DNA of 64,000 bases from Pseudoxanthomonas mexicana (GCF_001556105.1 NZ_LSIF01000073.1:1-64000), one strand, 5' to 3'; counted from the stretch's first letter, positions 38,477 through 50,242 are shown. Numbers and translations: made by a program. The notes: generated by a model from the letters alone, not told the origin.

Positions 38477-39307
38477 ATGAGGATCAGCGTCATCGTCAGC
38501 ACCTACAACGCGGAAGAATGGCTGGAAAAGGTGCTGCAGGGGTACCGCGTCCAGGCATGGCGCGACTTCGAGCTGATTGTCGCCGACGATGGCTCGCGCG
38601 AGGCGACCCGGCGGCTGGTGGAACGCGAGGCCTCGGACTATCCGGTACCGCTGCGGCATGTCTGGCACGAGGACGACGGCTATCGCCGGCAGCGGATCCT
38701 CAACCTCGCCATCCTCGCGGCGCGTCACGACTATGTCCTCTTCTCCGACGGAGACTGCGTTCCGCGCGGCGATTTCGTGCGGGTGCACGCCGAGCAGGCC
38801 GAGCCGGGGCGCTTCCTGTCCGGCGGCTATTGCAAGCTGAGCATGAAGGCGAGCAAGGCGATCACGAGCGAGGACATCCGCGACGGACGCTGTTTCCGGC
38901 TCGACTGGCTCCGCAGGCTGGACCGTGTCGGCTTCTCGCCCGTACTCAAGCTGGCGGCCGGTCCCCGGGCCGGTCCGTTGCTGGACGCCATCACCACCGC
39001 GCGCGCGACGTTCAACAACTGCAATTCGTCCGCATGGAAGGAGGATCTGCTGGCGATCAACGGGTACGACGAGCGCATGAAATACGGCGGCCCCGACCGC
39101 GAACTCGGTGAACGGCTGGAAAACCACGGCATCCGTGGCAAGCAGATCCGCCACCGGGCCGTGTGCGTGCATCTCGATCACGCGCGCGGCTACAAGACCC
39201 TTGAATCGCTCAGGCGCAACCTTGCGATCCGTGCGCAGACGCGCGCGGACCGTGCTACCTGGACGCCCTACGGCATCGACAAGTCCGGGCACTTCGCGAC
39301 GGGGTGA
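38477..39307 (+). CDS. glycosyltransferase family 2 protein
   Basis: A 276-residue GT-A enzyme. It shows VIVSTYNAEEWLEKVLQGYRVQAWRDFELIVADDGSREAT at the N-terminus, FSDGDCVPRGDFV for the DxD-type motif (~residues 92-105) and YGGPDRELGERLENHGI late in the protein, a galactosyltransferase-like C-terminal element. ATG 38477 follows a GGGGGAGG stretch. A TTG at 38420 overlapping the previous stop is a less likely start. It probably acts on LPS or another surface glycan; acceptor and donor unknown. Confidence 0.88.
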   Translation: MRISVIVSTYNAEEWLEKVLQGYRVQAWRDFELIVADDGSREATRRLVEREASDYPVPLRHVWHEDDGYRRQRILNLAILAARHDYVLFSDGDCVPRGDFVRVHAEQAEPGRFLSGGYCKLSMKASKAITSEDIRDGRCFRLDWLRRLDRVGFSPVLKLAAGPRAGPLLDAITTARATFNNCNSSAWKEDLLAINGYDERMKYGGPDRELGERLENHGIRGKQIRHRAVCVHLDHARGYKTLESLRRNLAIRAQTRADRATWTPYGIDKSGHFATG

Positions 39308-39379
39308 GGCGGGTGCTTCGCCCGCACAGGCGGGCTGTGTCGGGACCGACCTGCATGCAGGCAGGCGGATCCCTGTCGC

Positions 39380-40156
39380 TCATCGCCTCTTGCCCAGCGC
39401 ATGAAGATGGCGGTACTTGTCGACGACGGCACGCGCATGGCTGGCATGGAACCACCAACCCCGGCGTCCGTCACGCCACGCGCCGCGCAACAGATACATC
39501 TTGAGCCAGTAGGCGGCCGCATGCGTCCATGGACTGCTCGCGGAGCAGCGCTTGCCGTCCGCGTGCCGTTGTTCGGCCCACAGGCGGGCATAGCGGTCAT
39601 TCTTGGCGCGATGCGCCTCCAGCGTGCGTGCGGTGTTGTGCTCGATGACGATGTCGCAGTCTTCCACCCGTTTGCCGGCAAGATCGGGCTTCTCGTGGAC
39701 GCGCATCGGCAGGTAGCGGTGGTCCGGTCGTACCAGCCGTTCGGTGCGCTCGAATCCCCGAAGCAAGCGACCGAGGAACCAGTTGCATCGCTTCAGTCGC
39801 CACACGTCCGCTCGTTCGACCTCGCCTGTGGCGAACAGCGCGCGCAGCTGCGCCGCGCTGCCATCGGCCAGCCATTCGTCGGCATCCAGCAGCAGCAACC
39901 AAGGTCGTTCCGCACGGCGGATGGCCTCGTTCTTCTGCCCGGCGAAGCCCAGCCAGTCCTGATGCTCGACGCGTGCGCCGAACGACCGTGCCAGTGCGAC
40001 CGTGCCATCGTCCGATCCGCAATCCAGCACCAGGATCTCGCTGCACAGGCCTTGCACCGATGCGAGGCAGCGGCCCAGCCGGTCGACTTCGTTCTTCGTG
40101 ATGATGACGGCAGAGAGCAGGAGCGGTGGCGTCCTTGTGGCCGAGGCATCGGTCAC
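39380..40156 (-). CDS. glycosyltransferase family 2 protein (WaaE/KdtX-like)
   Basis: A 258-residue GT-A enzyme. It has SAVIITKNEVDRLGRCLASVQGLCSEILVLDCGSDDGT, LLLLDADEWLADG (DxD, ~residue 92), then HEKPDLAG and HNTARTLEAHRAKNDRYARLWAEQRHADG. It is a paralogue of the gene at 36563-37342 with the same layout. Homologues such as WaaE add glucose to heptose in the LPS inner core. Its position after the PH-domain pair and before convergent GT2 genes fits an LPS role. Confidence 0.88.
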   Translation of the reverse strand: MTDASATRTPPLLLSAVIITKNEVDRLGRCLASVQGLCSEILVLDCGSDDGTVALARSFGARVEHQDWLGFAGQKNEAIRRAERPWLLLLDADEWLADGSAAQLRALFATGEVERADVWRLKRCNWFLGRLLRGFERTERLVRPDHRYLPMRVHEKPDLAGKRVEDCDIVIEHNTARTLEAHRAKNDRYARLWAEQRHADGKRCSASSPWTHAAAYWLKMYLLRGAWRDGRRGWWFHASHARAVVDKYRHLHALGKRR

Positions 40157-40163
40157 CGTCGCG

Positions 40164-41693
40164 TCACCAGTGCAGGCGTCGTCGAGCCAGTGCCGCGGTC
40201 AAGCGCTCATGGACCGCGCGGGCATCGGCCTCTGGCACGAAGCGCAGCGCCAACGGCGCAGCGATGCCACTCGCGCCCGCGGTGTCCAGCCAGAGCGTTG
40301 ACGTCCCGAGGCGTTGGTCCAGCGGTGAGCGCGACAGGCGCAGCGCCTGCAGCTTGTCGATTTCGGCGAAGCGCCAGTAGCGCGACCACCAGCCACTGCG
40401 CACGGCCACGACGTGGTCGTCCAGCGTCCAGCCCATCCGCTGCGCCTGCCGGCGCGCGGCATAGGCGGCGAACAGCATCCATGCCGCTCCCAGCCATCCC
40501 CACACGCCCAGTTGCCATACCGCCAGCCCCGTGACGGGCAGCAGCCATGCAAGTGACGGCAGCCACAGGCGCCAGCGTGCGGACGCATGCACGGCCTGCC
40601 AATCCTCACGCGGCCATGTCACATGCGGCAGCAGGTGGCCGATCAGTGCGTCACAGGCATCGGGAGCTGCAATCGGGGCCAGATCCTTCAGGGCGCGGTT
40701 GTCCTGCTGGCCGGATTTTTCGGCGACAGCGGTATCGATGCGCAGCGAGCGCCGGTTGAAGAGGCGGTGCAGCACGCCTTCGTGCAGCGTCCATGCCTGG
40801 ATGCGCCGGCGTGCGACGCTCGTGCGCAGGCGTGCGAACAAGCCGCGTTCGACCATCAGCCGGCGCGGCTCTTCCGTCAGCCGGAACCCATGGAACTGCG
40901 ACAACGCCAGCGCGACGGACAACAGGCGCACCAGCGCCAGCGCGATGCCGATCAGGGCAACGCCACCGATCGCACCGGTGAGCCAGCCCAGATGCAGGCC
41001 TTCGGCATAGCCGTACGCCTGCCTGGCGCCCTGGCGAAAGACCTGTTCCATCATCCGATCCGGCAGGATCTGCCACGCCGCGCCGAAGCCCGCCGCCACC
41101 ACGATCATGCCGCGATTGGAGATCAGGCCCAGCCGGATGACTTCGCGCGTGGACAGGGACAACAGGGTGCTGCCGGCGTCGCGCGTCACGGTCCCGGATT
41201 CGGACGCGACGGGCGCGGTTCCGTGCGCCTGGTGCCGCACCAGGTCTTCCAGCGCCAGTGCCTCATGCAGGCCAAGCACGCGCATCTGCGCCTCGGGCTT
41301 CGTGCCGCCGGCGGACTCGAGCCTCACTTCGGCCACGCCGAACACCCGATGCAGCAGCGACTGGTGCACCACCACGTTGTGGATGCGCGAGAAGGGGATC
41401 TCCCGGAGCGAGCGGTGCAGCAGGCCCTCGCGCACCGTCAAGCCGTCGCGCCCGATCGTGTAGCGGTAGGTGAAGTACTGCAGGATCGCCAGCACCACCA
41501 ACACGGTGATGCCGATGACGGGTGCAAGCGAGGCCCACAGCTCTCCATCGCTACTGCTCTTGCGGGCCCCGAACACCACCAGCGCGACCAGCGGAAAGAT
41601 GAACTGCTTGAGCTGTTGCAACAGCACGAACAGCCACGACCAGGGATGCAGGCGGCGTTCGTCCGGTGGTGTGCTCGGTACGACGTCTTCCAT
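40164..41693 (-). CDS. bacterial PH-domain membrane protein (YdbT-like)
   Basis: A 509-residue membrane protein with two paired spans per repeat. At least two bPH2 domains follow the spans (TYRYTIGRDGLTVREGLLHRSLREIPFSRIHNVVVHQSLLHRVFGVAEVRLESAGG; FRLTEEPRRLMVERGLFARLRTSVARRRIQAWTLHEGVLHRLF; WTLDDHVVAVRSGWWSRYWRFAEIDKLQALRLSRSPLDQRLG). It is paired with a smaller PH-domain protein, an arrangement known as YdbS-YdbT. Function is uncertain; a role in membrane stress or transport is suspected for the family. ATG 41693 overlaps the previous stop by one base; GTG 41696 is an alternative. Confidence 0.8.
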   Translation of the reverse strand: MEDVVPSTPPDERRLHPWSWLFVLLQQLKQFIFPLVALVVFGARKSSSDGELWASLAPVIGITVLVVLAILQYFTYRYTIGRDGLTVREGLLHRSLREIPFSRIHNVVVHQSLLHRVFGVAEVRLESAGGTKPEAQMRVLGLHEALALEDLVRHQAHGTAPVASESGTVTRDAGSTLLSLSTREVIRLGLISNRGMIVVAAGFGAAWQILPDRMMEQVFRQGARQAYGYAEGLHLGWLTGAIGGVALIGIALALVRLLSVALALSQFHGFRLTEEPRRLMVERGLFARLRTSVARRRIQAWTLHEGVLHRLFNRRSLRIDTAVAEKSGQQDNRALKDLAPIAAPDACDALIGHLLPHVTWPREDWQAVHASARWRLWLPSLAWLLPVTGLAVWQLGVWGWLGAAWMLFAAYAARRQAQRMGWTLDDHVVAVRSGWWSRYWRFAEIDKLQALRLSRSPLDQRLGTSTLWLDTAGASGIAAPLALRFVPEADARAVHERLTAALARRRLHW

Positions 41694-42199
41694 CACAGCG
41701 CGTCGTCGTGGTCGACCTGCGTCGCCAGGCGCTCGCGCAGGCGCTCCGCGTCATCCGCATCCAGCCCCGACACCGAGACCGCTGCCATTCGCGTGCCTGC
41801 CGTGTGCACCACCAGCGTGGAAAGGCCGGCCTTGCGTTCCAGCGGGCCCCGTTTCAGGTCGAGATGCTGCACGCGGGAAATAGGCACATGGGTCTCGCTC
41901 TGCCACCAGTTGCCGCGGCGGACCGCGAAACCCTGGTCATCCAGGCGCCAGCGCGTGCGCCGGTGGTATCTGACGGCGATCCAAGCGCCGACGGCCGCTC
42001 CGGCCATCGCGGCGATCGGCACGGCCAGCCAAGGCGACAGCACATCCGTGGCGCGTGCGATGAAGAAGACCGGGAATCCCACCGGAAACACCAGCATGGC
42101 TCCACCCAGTGCGGCCAGCCAGGCGCCGCGGGATGGCAGGGCGTGCCAATCAGCTGGCGGCATGTCATCAACCGCGAGGGTGTCCGTGTTGTCGCTCAT
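41693..42199 (-). CDS. bacterial PH-domain membrane protein (YdbS-like)
   Basis: A 168-residue protein. Two membrane spans (~residues 28-70) are followed by one bPH2 domain (WRLDDQGFAVRRGNWWQSETHVPISRVQHLDLKRGPLERKAGLSTLVVHTAGTR). It forms the small half of a YdbS-YdbT pair with the downstream gene, to which it is translationally coupled. Start ATG 42199 gives the hydrophilic N-terminus MSDNTD; the upstream open frame lacks protein character. Function unknown. Confidence 0.82.
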   Translation of the reverse strand: MSDNTDTLAVDDMPPADWHALPSRGAWLAALGGAMLVFPVGFPVFFIARATDVLSPWLAVPIAAMAGAAVGAWIAVRYHRRTRWRLDDQGFAVRRGNWWQSETHVPISRVQHLDLKRGPLERKAGLSTLVVHTAGTRMAAVSVSGLDADDAERLRERLATQVDHDDAL

Positions 42200-42278
42200 T
42201 GCGGCTGGCGCGTCCTGGATGCGTGGAAAGCGTTGCGGGAACGTCGTCGTGGCGCCGTGCTCCCATCCCCTGCCGGAA

Positions 42279-43178
42279 TCAGCGGTAAGGAGTGTCCTCG
42301 CCGCTGCCCGGAGGCCGCAGCGTATAGCGTTTGTACGTCCACTGGTACTGCGCGGGATCGCGACGCGCGATCCGTTCGACTGTGTTGTTGAGTGCGGTGA
42401 CCGCAACCACGGGATCCGCGTCGGCGATCGCCGGTGGTGCGGGCTGGACATGCAATGCGAACTCCGGGCCGGGTCCGATCCGCTCGCACCAGGCGAATAG
42501 CACGGTCGCGCCGGAGCGCGCGGCGAGCCGGGATACCAGTGTCATCGTCAATGCCTGCTTGCCGAAGAACGGCGCGAACTCCCCATCGCCCGCCTTGGGT
42601 TGCTGGTCAGGCAGGATGCCCACCGAGCCGCCTTCCTTCAGGACCTTCCACAGTTGCCGCACGGCCGGGCCTTCGGCACGCACCTGGCGGATGTTGTCGG
42701 CGCCGCGCACGCGCAACAGGAAGGCGTCGCCGGCAGAAGAGGCAGGCGGGCGGTAGACGATGGCGAGCGGGCCGCGCGACGCCAGCCACTGGTTGAGTAG
42801 CTCCCAGTTGCCGAAGTGCGGCGCAGCGACGATCACCCCCTTGCCACTCGCGAGTGCCGCGTCGTACAGCGCCTCGCCGTGGCGCTCGCGCAGGCAGGCG
42901 AGGTTCTCCGCTGGCGGTCGGGTCCAGAAGCGCAGGGTTTCCAGTGCCTGGCGGGCGGTCGTGCGCAGGATGGCGTGGTGGAGGTCCTTGCGCTGCGCCG
43001 GCAGCAGGTCGGGGTAGGCGATGTCGAGGTTGCGGCGAGCCACGCGGCTTTCGCGCGCGTCCATACGCAGCCAGAGCCAGGCCATGAAGTCCCCAAGGGT
43101 GCGCAGCCAGGGCCAGGGAAGGCGCCCGACCAGGGCGGCGGCGTGGTAGCCGAGGGCGGCGAGGGTGTCCGGTTTCAT
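42279..43178 (-). CDS. lipid A biosynthesis acyltransferase (LpxL/HtrB family)
   Basis: A 299-residue inner-membrane acyltransferase adding a secondary acyl chain to lipid A. The catalytic HX4E motif is seen as HFGNWE (~residue 122). A following segment contains AIVYRPPASSAGDAFLLRVRG and the GSVGILPDQQPKAGDGEFAPFFGKQA element, the usual LpxL/LpxM signature. An N-terminal hydrophobic segment anchors it. ATG 43178 fits the family N-terminus. It is divergent from dtd, with 90 bases between the start codons. Whether it is LpxL, LpxM or a phage-like variant is not decided by sequence. Confidence 0.88.
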   Translation of the reverse strand: MKPDTLAALGYHAAALVGRLPWPWLRTLGDFMAWLWLRMDARESRVARRNLDIAYPDLLPAQRKDLHHAILRTTARQALETLRFWTRPPAENLACLRERHGEALYDAALASGKGVIVAAPHFGNWELLNQWLASRGPLAIVYRPPASSAGDAFLLRVRGADNIRQVRAEGPAVRQLWKVLKEGGSVGILPDQQPKAGDGEFAPFFGKQALTMTLVSRLAARSGATVLFAWCERIGPGPEFALHVQPAPPAIADADPVVAVTALNNTVERIARRDPAQYQWTYKRYTLRPPGSGEDTPYR

Positions 43179-43268
43179 CCGGCGAGTGTAGCCAACCCGC
43201 ATGACCCCCTTCCTGCCCATGCCGTGCCTGGCCGCTATCCTGTCGTCCCCCCGTCTGGACGTCCGCCC

Positions 43269-43709
43269 ATGCTTTCCCTGATCCAGCGCGTGACCCGGGC
43301 TTCCGTGGCTGTCGATGACATGGTGATCGGGACCATCGACGGCGGGCTGCTCGCGCTGGTCGCCGTGGAGCCGGGGGACAGCGACGCGCAGATTGCGCGC
43401 ATGGCCGAGCGGTTGCTGGGCTACCGCGTGTTCGCCGACGAGGCCGGTCGCATGAACCGCTCGCTGGCCGATACAGGTGGCGGACTGCTCCTGGTCAGTC
43501 AGTTCACATTGGCGGCGGATACCCGGTCAGGCATGCGGCCCAGCTTCACGACGGCGGCCCCGCCCGCCGAGGCTGAACAGGGCTTCAACCGGCTGGTCGA
43601 TATCTGCCGTGGACGGCACGCCGGAAGGGTGGAAACGGGCCGTTTCGGTGCCCATATGGTGATCAGCCTCGTCAACGACGGGCCGGTGACCTTCCTGCTT
43701 CGCCCCTGA
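43269..43709 (+). CDS. dtd: D-aminoacyl-tRNA deacylase
   Basis: A 146-residue homodimeric enzyme that removes D-amino acids from mischarged tRNAs. The two signature motifs are present: SQFTL (~residue 78) and the Gly-cisPro NDGPVTF (~residue 137). The N-terminus [16 protein letters not shown] is the family start. rpoD follows after 100 bases with its own extended -10 promoter in between. Confidence 0.96.
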   Translation: MLSLIQRVTRASVAVDDMVIGTIDGGLLALVAVEPGDSDAQIARMAERLLGYRVFADEAGRMNRSLADTGGGLLLVSQFTLAADTRSGMRPSFTTAAPPAEAEQGFNRLVDICRGRHAGRVETGRFGAHMVISLVNDGPVTFLLRP

Positions 43710-43760
43710 CGTTTCACCCTCGTCTGGAGTCAGGCTGCAGGAACCCAAGCCGGCCCGGGC

Positions 43761-43769
43761 TGGTATAAT
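43761..43769 (+). promoter_or_regulatory. extended -10 promoter of rpoD
   Basis: A perfect TATAAT (43764-43769) is preceded by TGG, forming a TGN extended -10 element. No good -35 is present at the proper distance, which the extended -10 can replace. It lies 40 bases before the rpoD ATG. Confidence 0.7.
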
Positions 43770-43809
43770 ACGGGGTTCTCCCTTCCTTACTCCCGGTGGC
43801 GCAACCTCC

Positions 43810-45663
<1,854 letters not shown>

Positions 45664-45692
45664 CGCCGCCAGGCGCGGTACGCACCAGAGAA

Positions 45693-45722
45693 GCGCGGCC
45701 CTGACGGGCCGCGTTTCTTTTT
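45693..45722 (+). terminator. intrinsic terminator of rpoD
   Basis: An 8-base-pair stem CGCGGCCC/GGGCCGCG (45694-45701, 45706-45713) with a four-base loop is followed by TTTCTTTTT. It begins about 30 bases after the rpoD stop and is the strongest intrinsic terminator in the window. Confidence 0.88.
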
Positions 45723-45816
45723 GGTGCAAGGCGTGCGACCCCCCGCCGCGGGCCTTCCCATCTTCATCACGCGTTCTTGCCTACACTGCCGTTCACCCCA
45801 CGAGTCAGACTTCCGC

Positions 45817-47364
45817 GTGCAGCGACGGGATGCAGTGAAATCCGTCCTCGCCATCGCTTTGCTGGGCGGTATACCCCGCGCGATGGCACAGGCCTCGACG
45901 ACAGCGGATAGCGCGAACGCGTCCACGCGGTTCACCTTGGAAACGGTTCCACGTCTCGCGCAAGCCATGGCGAGGCAGCCCTACCGTGCGCCGAATGAGC
46001 CGTTGCCTGCCGTGCTGGAGGCCACCGGGTACGACGCCTATCGCGATCTGCGCTTTGATCCGACGCAGGCGATCTGGCGCAAGGAGGGCCTGCCGTTCCA
46101 ACTGCAGATGTTCCATCGCGGCTTCCTGTTCAAGCAGCGGGTCGAAATGTACGGCGTGGAGAACGGCCGCGCCACGCCGATCGCCTACACGCCGGAACTT
46201 TTTTCATTCCCGGCTGGCGCGAGGCCCGACCTCGGCAGCGACCTCGGCTTCGCTGGTTTCCGTGTGCACACGCCGCTCAACCAGCCGCAGGTCTACGACG
46301 AACTGATCGCCTTCCTGGGCGCGAGCTATTTCCGCGCGCTGGGCAAAGGGCACGCCTATGGATTGTCGGCACGCGGTCTGGCGCTGGGCAGCGGCGATGT
46401 CGGCGCCGAGGAGTTTCCGATCTTCCGCGCGTTCTGGATCGAGCGGCCTGCACCCGGTGCCGATCATCTGGTCGTGCACGCGCTGCTCGACAGCCCGAGC
46501 GTCGCCGGCGCGTTCCGGTTCGACATGAAGCCCGGCGCGGAAACGCTGATCGATGTGCAGTCCAGGTTGTACCCGCGGGTGGACCTGGCTCGCGCCGGTA
46601 TCGCGCCATTGACCAGCATGTTCGAGTTCGACGCCGGCGACCGCGTCGGCACCGACGACTACCGGCCCGCGGTGCACGACTCGGATGGACTGGCGATCCT
46701 CAACGGCCACGGCGACCAGATATGGCGACCATTGAGCAATCCGCCGCGCGTACAAGTCAGTGCATTCGCTGATACACGGCCGCGTGGCTTCGGTTTGATG
46801 CAGCGGAAGCGCAGTTTTTCCGATTACGTCGATATCGAGGCGCGCTACCACCAGCGGCCAAGTTTGTGGATTGAGCCAAAGGGCGATTGGGGCAAGGGCG
46901 CGGTGACGCTCGTGGAGATACCCACCAGCGACGAGTACCACGACAACATCGTCGCGTTCTGGCGGCCGGAGCGGCCGCTGCGCGCTGGACGGGAACACCG
47001 CTTCGACTACCGCATGCATTGGTGCGACACGCATCGCTGGAAGGCTGATCTTGCGACCGTCACCGACACGCGCATTGGCGCGGCGCCGGATCCGGCCAAG
47101 CGCCTGGTGGTGATCGACCTGGATGGCGGGCGCCTCGCCTCGATGGGCAAGGACGCGACGCTCGCGCCGGATGTCTGGGCTACACGGGGCGACGTCACCG
47201 GTGCGGTGGTGTATCCGATCCCGGAGACGCAGGGGTGGCGCCTGAGCTTCGAGTTCCGACCACACGCAGACGGTGCGGATAGTCGTGATGTCGAGCTGCA
47301 TGCGCGCGTGCTGGAGGGACACGTGCCGCTCTCCGAAACCTGGTTGTATCGTTGGAGCCTCTGA
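45817..47364 (+). CDS. opgD: glucan biosynthesis protein D
   Basis: A 515-residue periplasmic protein needed to shape osmoregulated periplasmic glucans. The start is GTG 45817, giving a Tat-type twin-arginine leader ([23 protein letters not shown], cleavage near residue 25). This leader separates OpgD from Sec-exported OpgG. The MdoG-type domain covers the rest ([26 protein letters not shown] ... [19 protein letters not shown] ... [14 protein letters not shown]). No clear Shine-Dalgarno is near the GTG. opgH follows after two bases. Confidence 0.9.
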   Translation: MQRRDAVKSVLAIALLGGIPRAMAQASTTADSANASTRFTLETVPRLAQAMARQPYRAPNEPLPAVLEATGYDAYRDLRFDPTQAIWRKEGLPFQLQMFHRGFLFKQRVEMYGVENGRATPIAYTPELFSFPAGARPDLGSDLGFAGFRVHTPLNQPQVYDELIAFLGASYFRALGKGHAYGLSARGLALGSGDVGAEEFPIFRAFWIERPAPGADHLVVHALLDSPSVAGAFRFDMKPGAETLIDVQSRLYPRVDLARAGIAPLTSMFEFDAGDRVGTDDYRPAVHDSDGLAILNGHGDQIWRPLSNPPRVQVSAFADTRPRGFGLMQRKRSFSDYVDIEARYHQRPSLWIEPKGDWGKGAVTLVEIPTSDEYHDNIVAFWRPERPLRAGREHRFDYRMHWCDTHRWKADLATVTDTRIGAAPDPAKRLVVIDLDGGRLASMGKDATLAPDVWATRGDVTGAVVYPIPETQGWRLSFEFRPHADGADSRDVELHARVLEGHVPLSETWLYRWSL

Positions 47365-47366
47365 CC

Positions 47367-49337
47367 ATGAGCAAGGACCGTCCCACTTCCTCATCGCAGC
47401 CATCATGGTTGCCGCAGGAGTCTCCGCTGACCATGCCGGTGCAGAATCTGCGGACGGGCGATTTGTCGTCGCGACCGCTGCCTACCTCGCCGCCGAGGAT
47501 TGGCCTGCGGCGCGCGCTGGTGATGGGCAACGCGATGCTGCTGACGTTGTTCGCCACCTACCAGATCTGGTGGGTGCTTCGCGGCGATGGCATCGATGTG
47601 CTGGAAGGAGTGCTGCTCGTGTTGTTCGTTGCACTGTTCGCGTGGGTCGCGCTGTCGTTCTCCAGCGCGCTTGCCGGCTTCGTGCAGATGCTGTCGACGC
47701 GGGTACAGGCGCTTGGCATCGACGAGCACGCGCCATTGCCATCGCTGACTGCGCGCACGGCCTTGCTGGTGCCGACCTACAACGAAGACCCGTGGCGCGT
47801 GCTTGCCGGCGTGCAGGCGATGCATGAATCGCTGGAAGCTACCGGACGGCGGGACCACTTCGACTTCTTCATTCTCAGCGACACCACGCGTAAAGATATT
47901 CACCAGGAAGAGGTCGCGGCCGTTCGCGAACTGCTGCGCCGCCTGGGTGACGACGCACGCGTGTTCTATCGCCGACGTGACAAGAATACCGAACGCAAGG
48001 CCGGCAATATCGCCGATTGGGTCCGGCGCTTTGGCGGCGCTTATCCGCACCTGCTGATCCTGGACGCCGATAGCCTGATGACCGGCGACACGCTGGTGAG
48101 GCTCGCGGCAGCGATGGAACGACAACCCACGATCGGGCTGATCCAGACGCTGCCGATGATCGTCAACGGCCGCACGTTCTTCGCGCGCATGCAGCAGTTC
48201 GCTGGCCGCGTCTACGGTCCGGTGGTTGCGCACGGCATTGCATGGTGGCATGGCGCCGAAGGCAACTACTGGGGACATAATGCCATCATCCGCACCGCGG
48301 CTTTCGCGCGGCATGCGGGGCTGCCCCATCTTGGCGGCGGCAAGCCATTCGAGGGTGCCGTGCTGAGTCATGACTTCGTCGAAGCCGCGCTGCTTCGTCG
48401 TGGCGGCTGGGCGGTGCACATGGCGCCCGGTCTCGTTGGCAGCTATGAAGAGGGCCCACCTTCGCTGACCGACATGCTGGTCCGGGACCGACGCTGGTGC
48501 CAGGGCAACCTGCAGCACGGCGCGGTGTTGCCAGCGCGCGGCCTCCACGTGCTAAGCCGACTGCACCTGCTGATCGGCATCGGGCACTATTTCACCGCAC
48601 CGATGTGGGCAATGCTGATGCTGGCAGGTCTCGCGATTCCGCTGCAGCAGGCCGGTTTCAATGTGGGTCAGCTGCACATGGAGGGCTTTACGCCGACGCT
48701 GTACTGGCGGGGCGGAGATCCCGAGCGTTTCCTCTGGGTCTTCTATTTCACGATGACGGTATTGCTGGCGCCGAAGGTGATGGGCTGCATCGTCACGCTG
48801 CTTGATCCGTCGCTGCGCCGGCAATGCGGGGGTACGTTGCGCATCGCCGGCAGCGCCTTGCTGGAGACGGTGATGGCGGCGCTGATGGCGCCGGTCACCA
48901 TGTACGTGCAGTCGCGTGGCGTGGCCGAGGTGCTGGCGGGGCGCGATTCGGGCTGGGAAACGCAGCGCCGCGACGATGGCAGCGTGCCGCTCTCCAGCCT
49001 GGTGCGGCGTTACGCAGGACTCACCATCTTCGGTGTATTCACGGGCGCGCTTGCCTATCTTGTTTCCCCGGCGCTCGCAGCATGGATGGCGCCGGTGGTA
49101 TTGGGCATGGCGCTGTCCGTGCCCATCAATGTACTGACGGCATCGCCCATGGTCGGCCGATACCTGCGCACCAAGGGATGGCTGCGGACGCCAGAAGAAA
49201 TCATGCCGCCTGAGGTCCTGTCGCGTGCGTTGGAGTTTCGTGCGACGTCACCCTGCACGTCATCCGTCCCCGTAGGCTCCGGTACAATTCCGGCGCTGGG
49301 GGCCTATAGCTCAATGGTTAGAGCAGAGGACTCATAA
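47367..49337 (+). CDS. opgH: glucan biosynthesis glucosyltransferase H
   Basis: A 656-residue inner-membrane GT2 enzyme making the beta-glucan backbone from UDP-glucose. It has two N-terminal spans. The catalytic domain shows [32 protein letters not shown] (DxD, ~residue 233), [15 protein letters not shown] and [12 protein letters not shown] (the Q-x-x-R-W-like motif, ~residue 375), and six or more C-terminal spans follow. Start ATG 47367 lies just after opgD; TTG 47352 is an unlikely start. In Xanthomonas the homologue is known as hrpM. The frame does not stop before the tRNA: its TAA is in the tRNA anticodon loop (49335-49337). Confidence 0.9.
   Translation: MSKDRPTSSSQPSWLPQESPLTMPVQNLRTGDLSSRPLPTSPPRIGLRRALVMGNAMLLTLFATYQIWWVLRGDGIDVLEGVLLVLFVALFAWVALSFSSALAGFVQMLSTRVQALGIDEHAPLPSLTARTALLVPTYNEDPWRVLAGVQAMHESLEATGRRDHFDFFILSDTTRKDIHQEEVAAVRELLRRLGDDARVFYRRRDKNTERKAGNIADWVRRFGGAYPHLLILDADSLMTGDTLVRLAAAMERQPTIGLIQTLPMIVNGRTFFARMQQFAGRVYGPVVAHGIAWWHGAEGNYWGHNAIIRTAAFARHAGLPHLGGGKPFEGAVLSHDFVEAALLRRGGWAVHMAPGLVGSYEEGPPSLTDMLVRDRRWCQGNLQHGAVLPARGLHVLSRLHLLIGIGHYFTAPMWAMLMLAGLAIPLQQAGFNVGQLHMEGFTPTLYWRGGDPERFLWVFYFTMTVLLAPKVMGCIVTLLDPSLRRQCGGTLRIAGSALLETVMAALMAPVTMYVQSRGVAEVLAGRDSGWETQRRDDGSVPLSSLVRRYAGLTIFGVFTGALAYLVSPALAAWMAPVVLGMALSVPINVLTASPMVGRYLRTKGWLRTPEEIMPPEVLSRALEFRATSPCTSSVPVGSGTIPALGAYSSMVRAEDS
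49283..49288 (+). promoter_or_regulatory. possible -10 element of the tRNA gene inside opgH
   Basis: TACAAT (49283-49288) lies 11 bases before the mature tRNA 5' end, within the opgH coding sequence. No good -35 was found. Independent transcription of the tRNA is expected but not proved. Confidence 0.4.
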
Positions 49338-49375
49338 TCCTTTGGTTCCAGGTTCGAGTCCTGGTGGGCCCACCA
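49300..49375 (+). tRNA. tRNA with CAT anticodon, probably tRNA-Ile2
   Basis: A 76-nucleotide cloverleaf with encoded CCA. The acceptor stem (49300-49306 with 49365-49371) has one G-T pair. D-arm GCTC/GAGC has a short 8-base loop. The anticodon stem is GAGGA/TCCTT with loop CTCATAA, anticodon CAT. The T-arm is CCAGG/CCTGG. The short D-loop is as in E. coli ileX, favouring Ile2 (lysidine-modified CAT) over elongator Met, but identity elements were not tested. It overlaps the opgH coding sequence by 38 bases. Confidence 0.92.
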
Positions 49376-49393
49376 ACGAATTTTCTCGTTTTT
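49375..49393 (+). terminator. possible terminator after the tRNA
   Basis: A short AACGA/TCGTT stem directly after the CCA is followed by a T run. The stem is weak, but placement at the tRNA end supports it. Confidence 0.4.
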
Positions 49394-49433
49394 CCCTCCG
49401 TGCTCAGGTGACGGGGCATACGTCTCGAGGCGG

Positions 49434-50153
49434 TTACATCGCCGCCTTGGCCGCACGCGATACCCTCGGTAGCGCATTGAGCTGGACGGCGACGTAGTCC
49501 ATGTGGCCGCCGGCGGCGAGGCGGGCGCGGTCGGGGTCGCGTTGCAGGATGGCGGCGAGCAGGGCGTCGTGCTGTCGGCGCAGCTGCTGCGAGACCGGCG
49601 ACTGCGGCGACAGGCCGGCGAGGCTGACCTGCACGTGGTCGTGCAGCAGCGCCAGCAATGAGGCGATGAGATAGGAGAACACCGGGTTGTGCGTCGCATC
49701 GGCGATGGCGCGATGGAAGGCCACGTCGCTGCGGATCTGCGCCTGCCTATCGCTGCCGTTGTAGGCCGCATCGACGGCGGCGTGCGCCGACCGCAGCCGC
49801 TCGCGATCCCCGTCGTCGTGCCGCAGCGCCGCCAGTTCCGCGGTGCGGCCTTCCAGCATCGCGCGGAACTCCACCAGGTCCGCCTGCAGCATCGGATGGT
49901 TGCGCGCCATGTCCTGCCAGATTTCCGCCATCCGCCGCTCGGTCGCGGCGACGACATACGTGCCGTCGCCCTGCCGGCGCTCCAGCACCCCTCGCGCGAC
50001 CAGCAGGCCGATCGCCTCGCGGGCCGTCGCGCGCGACACCTGCAACTGGTCGGCGAGGGTGCGTTCGGCAGGCAGCCGTCGGCCGGCGACGTAGCGTCCG
50101 TCGGCGATGGCCTGTTCGAGGTGGCGGGTGACCTGGGCGACCTGGGTGGACAT
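49434..50153 (-). CDS. lldR: GntR/FadR-family regulator of lactate utilisation (LldR-like)
   Basis: A 239-residue regulator. The N-terminal winged helix (RRLPAERTLADQLQVSRATAREAIGLLVARGVLERRQGDGTYV, ~residues 25-68) is followed by an FCD effector domain (FRAMLEGRTAELAALR ... SDVAFHRAIADATHNPVFSYLIASL). It is transcribed divergently from lutA, and the space between holds a perfect 15-base palindrome. The pattern matches LldR/LutR proteins that repress lactate genes until lactate binds. ATG 50153 matches the family start. Confidence 0.87.
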   Translation of the reverse strand: MSTQVAQVTRHLEQAIADGRYVAGRRLPAERTLADQLQVSRATAREAIGLLVARGVLERRQGDGTYVVAATERRMAEIWQDMARNHPMLQADLVEFRAMLEGRTAELAALRHDDGDRERLRSAHAAVDAAYNGSDRQAQIRSDVAFHRAIADATHNPVFSYLIASLLALLHDHVQVSLAGLSPQSPVSQQLRRQHDALLAAILQRDPDRARLAAGGHMDYVAVQLNALPRVSRAAKAAM

Positions 50154-50169
50154 GACGGCCTGCGCTCGG

Positions 50170-50184
50170 ATTGGTCGGACCAAT
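50170..50184. promoter_or_regulatory. LldR-type operator palindrome
   Basis: ATTGGTCGGACCAAT is a perfect inverted repeat with one central base. It contains TGGT-N3-ACCA, the pattern of FadR/LldR-family operators. It lies between divergent lldR (start 50153) and lutA (start 50243) and abuts TATA-like hexamers on both strands, so it could control both genes. Confidence 0.75.
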
Positions 50185-50242
50185 ATACCGCCCGCCGGAG
50201 GCCGGCACATGCTCCGACCCGGACAAGACGGACCCGCCCGCC

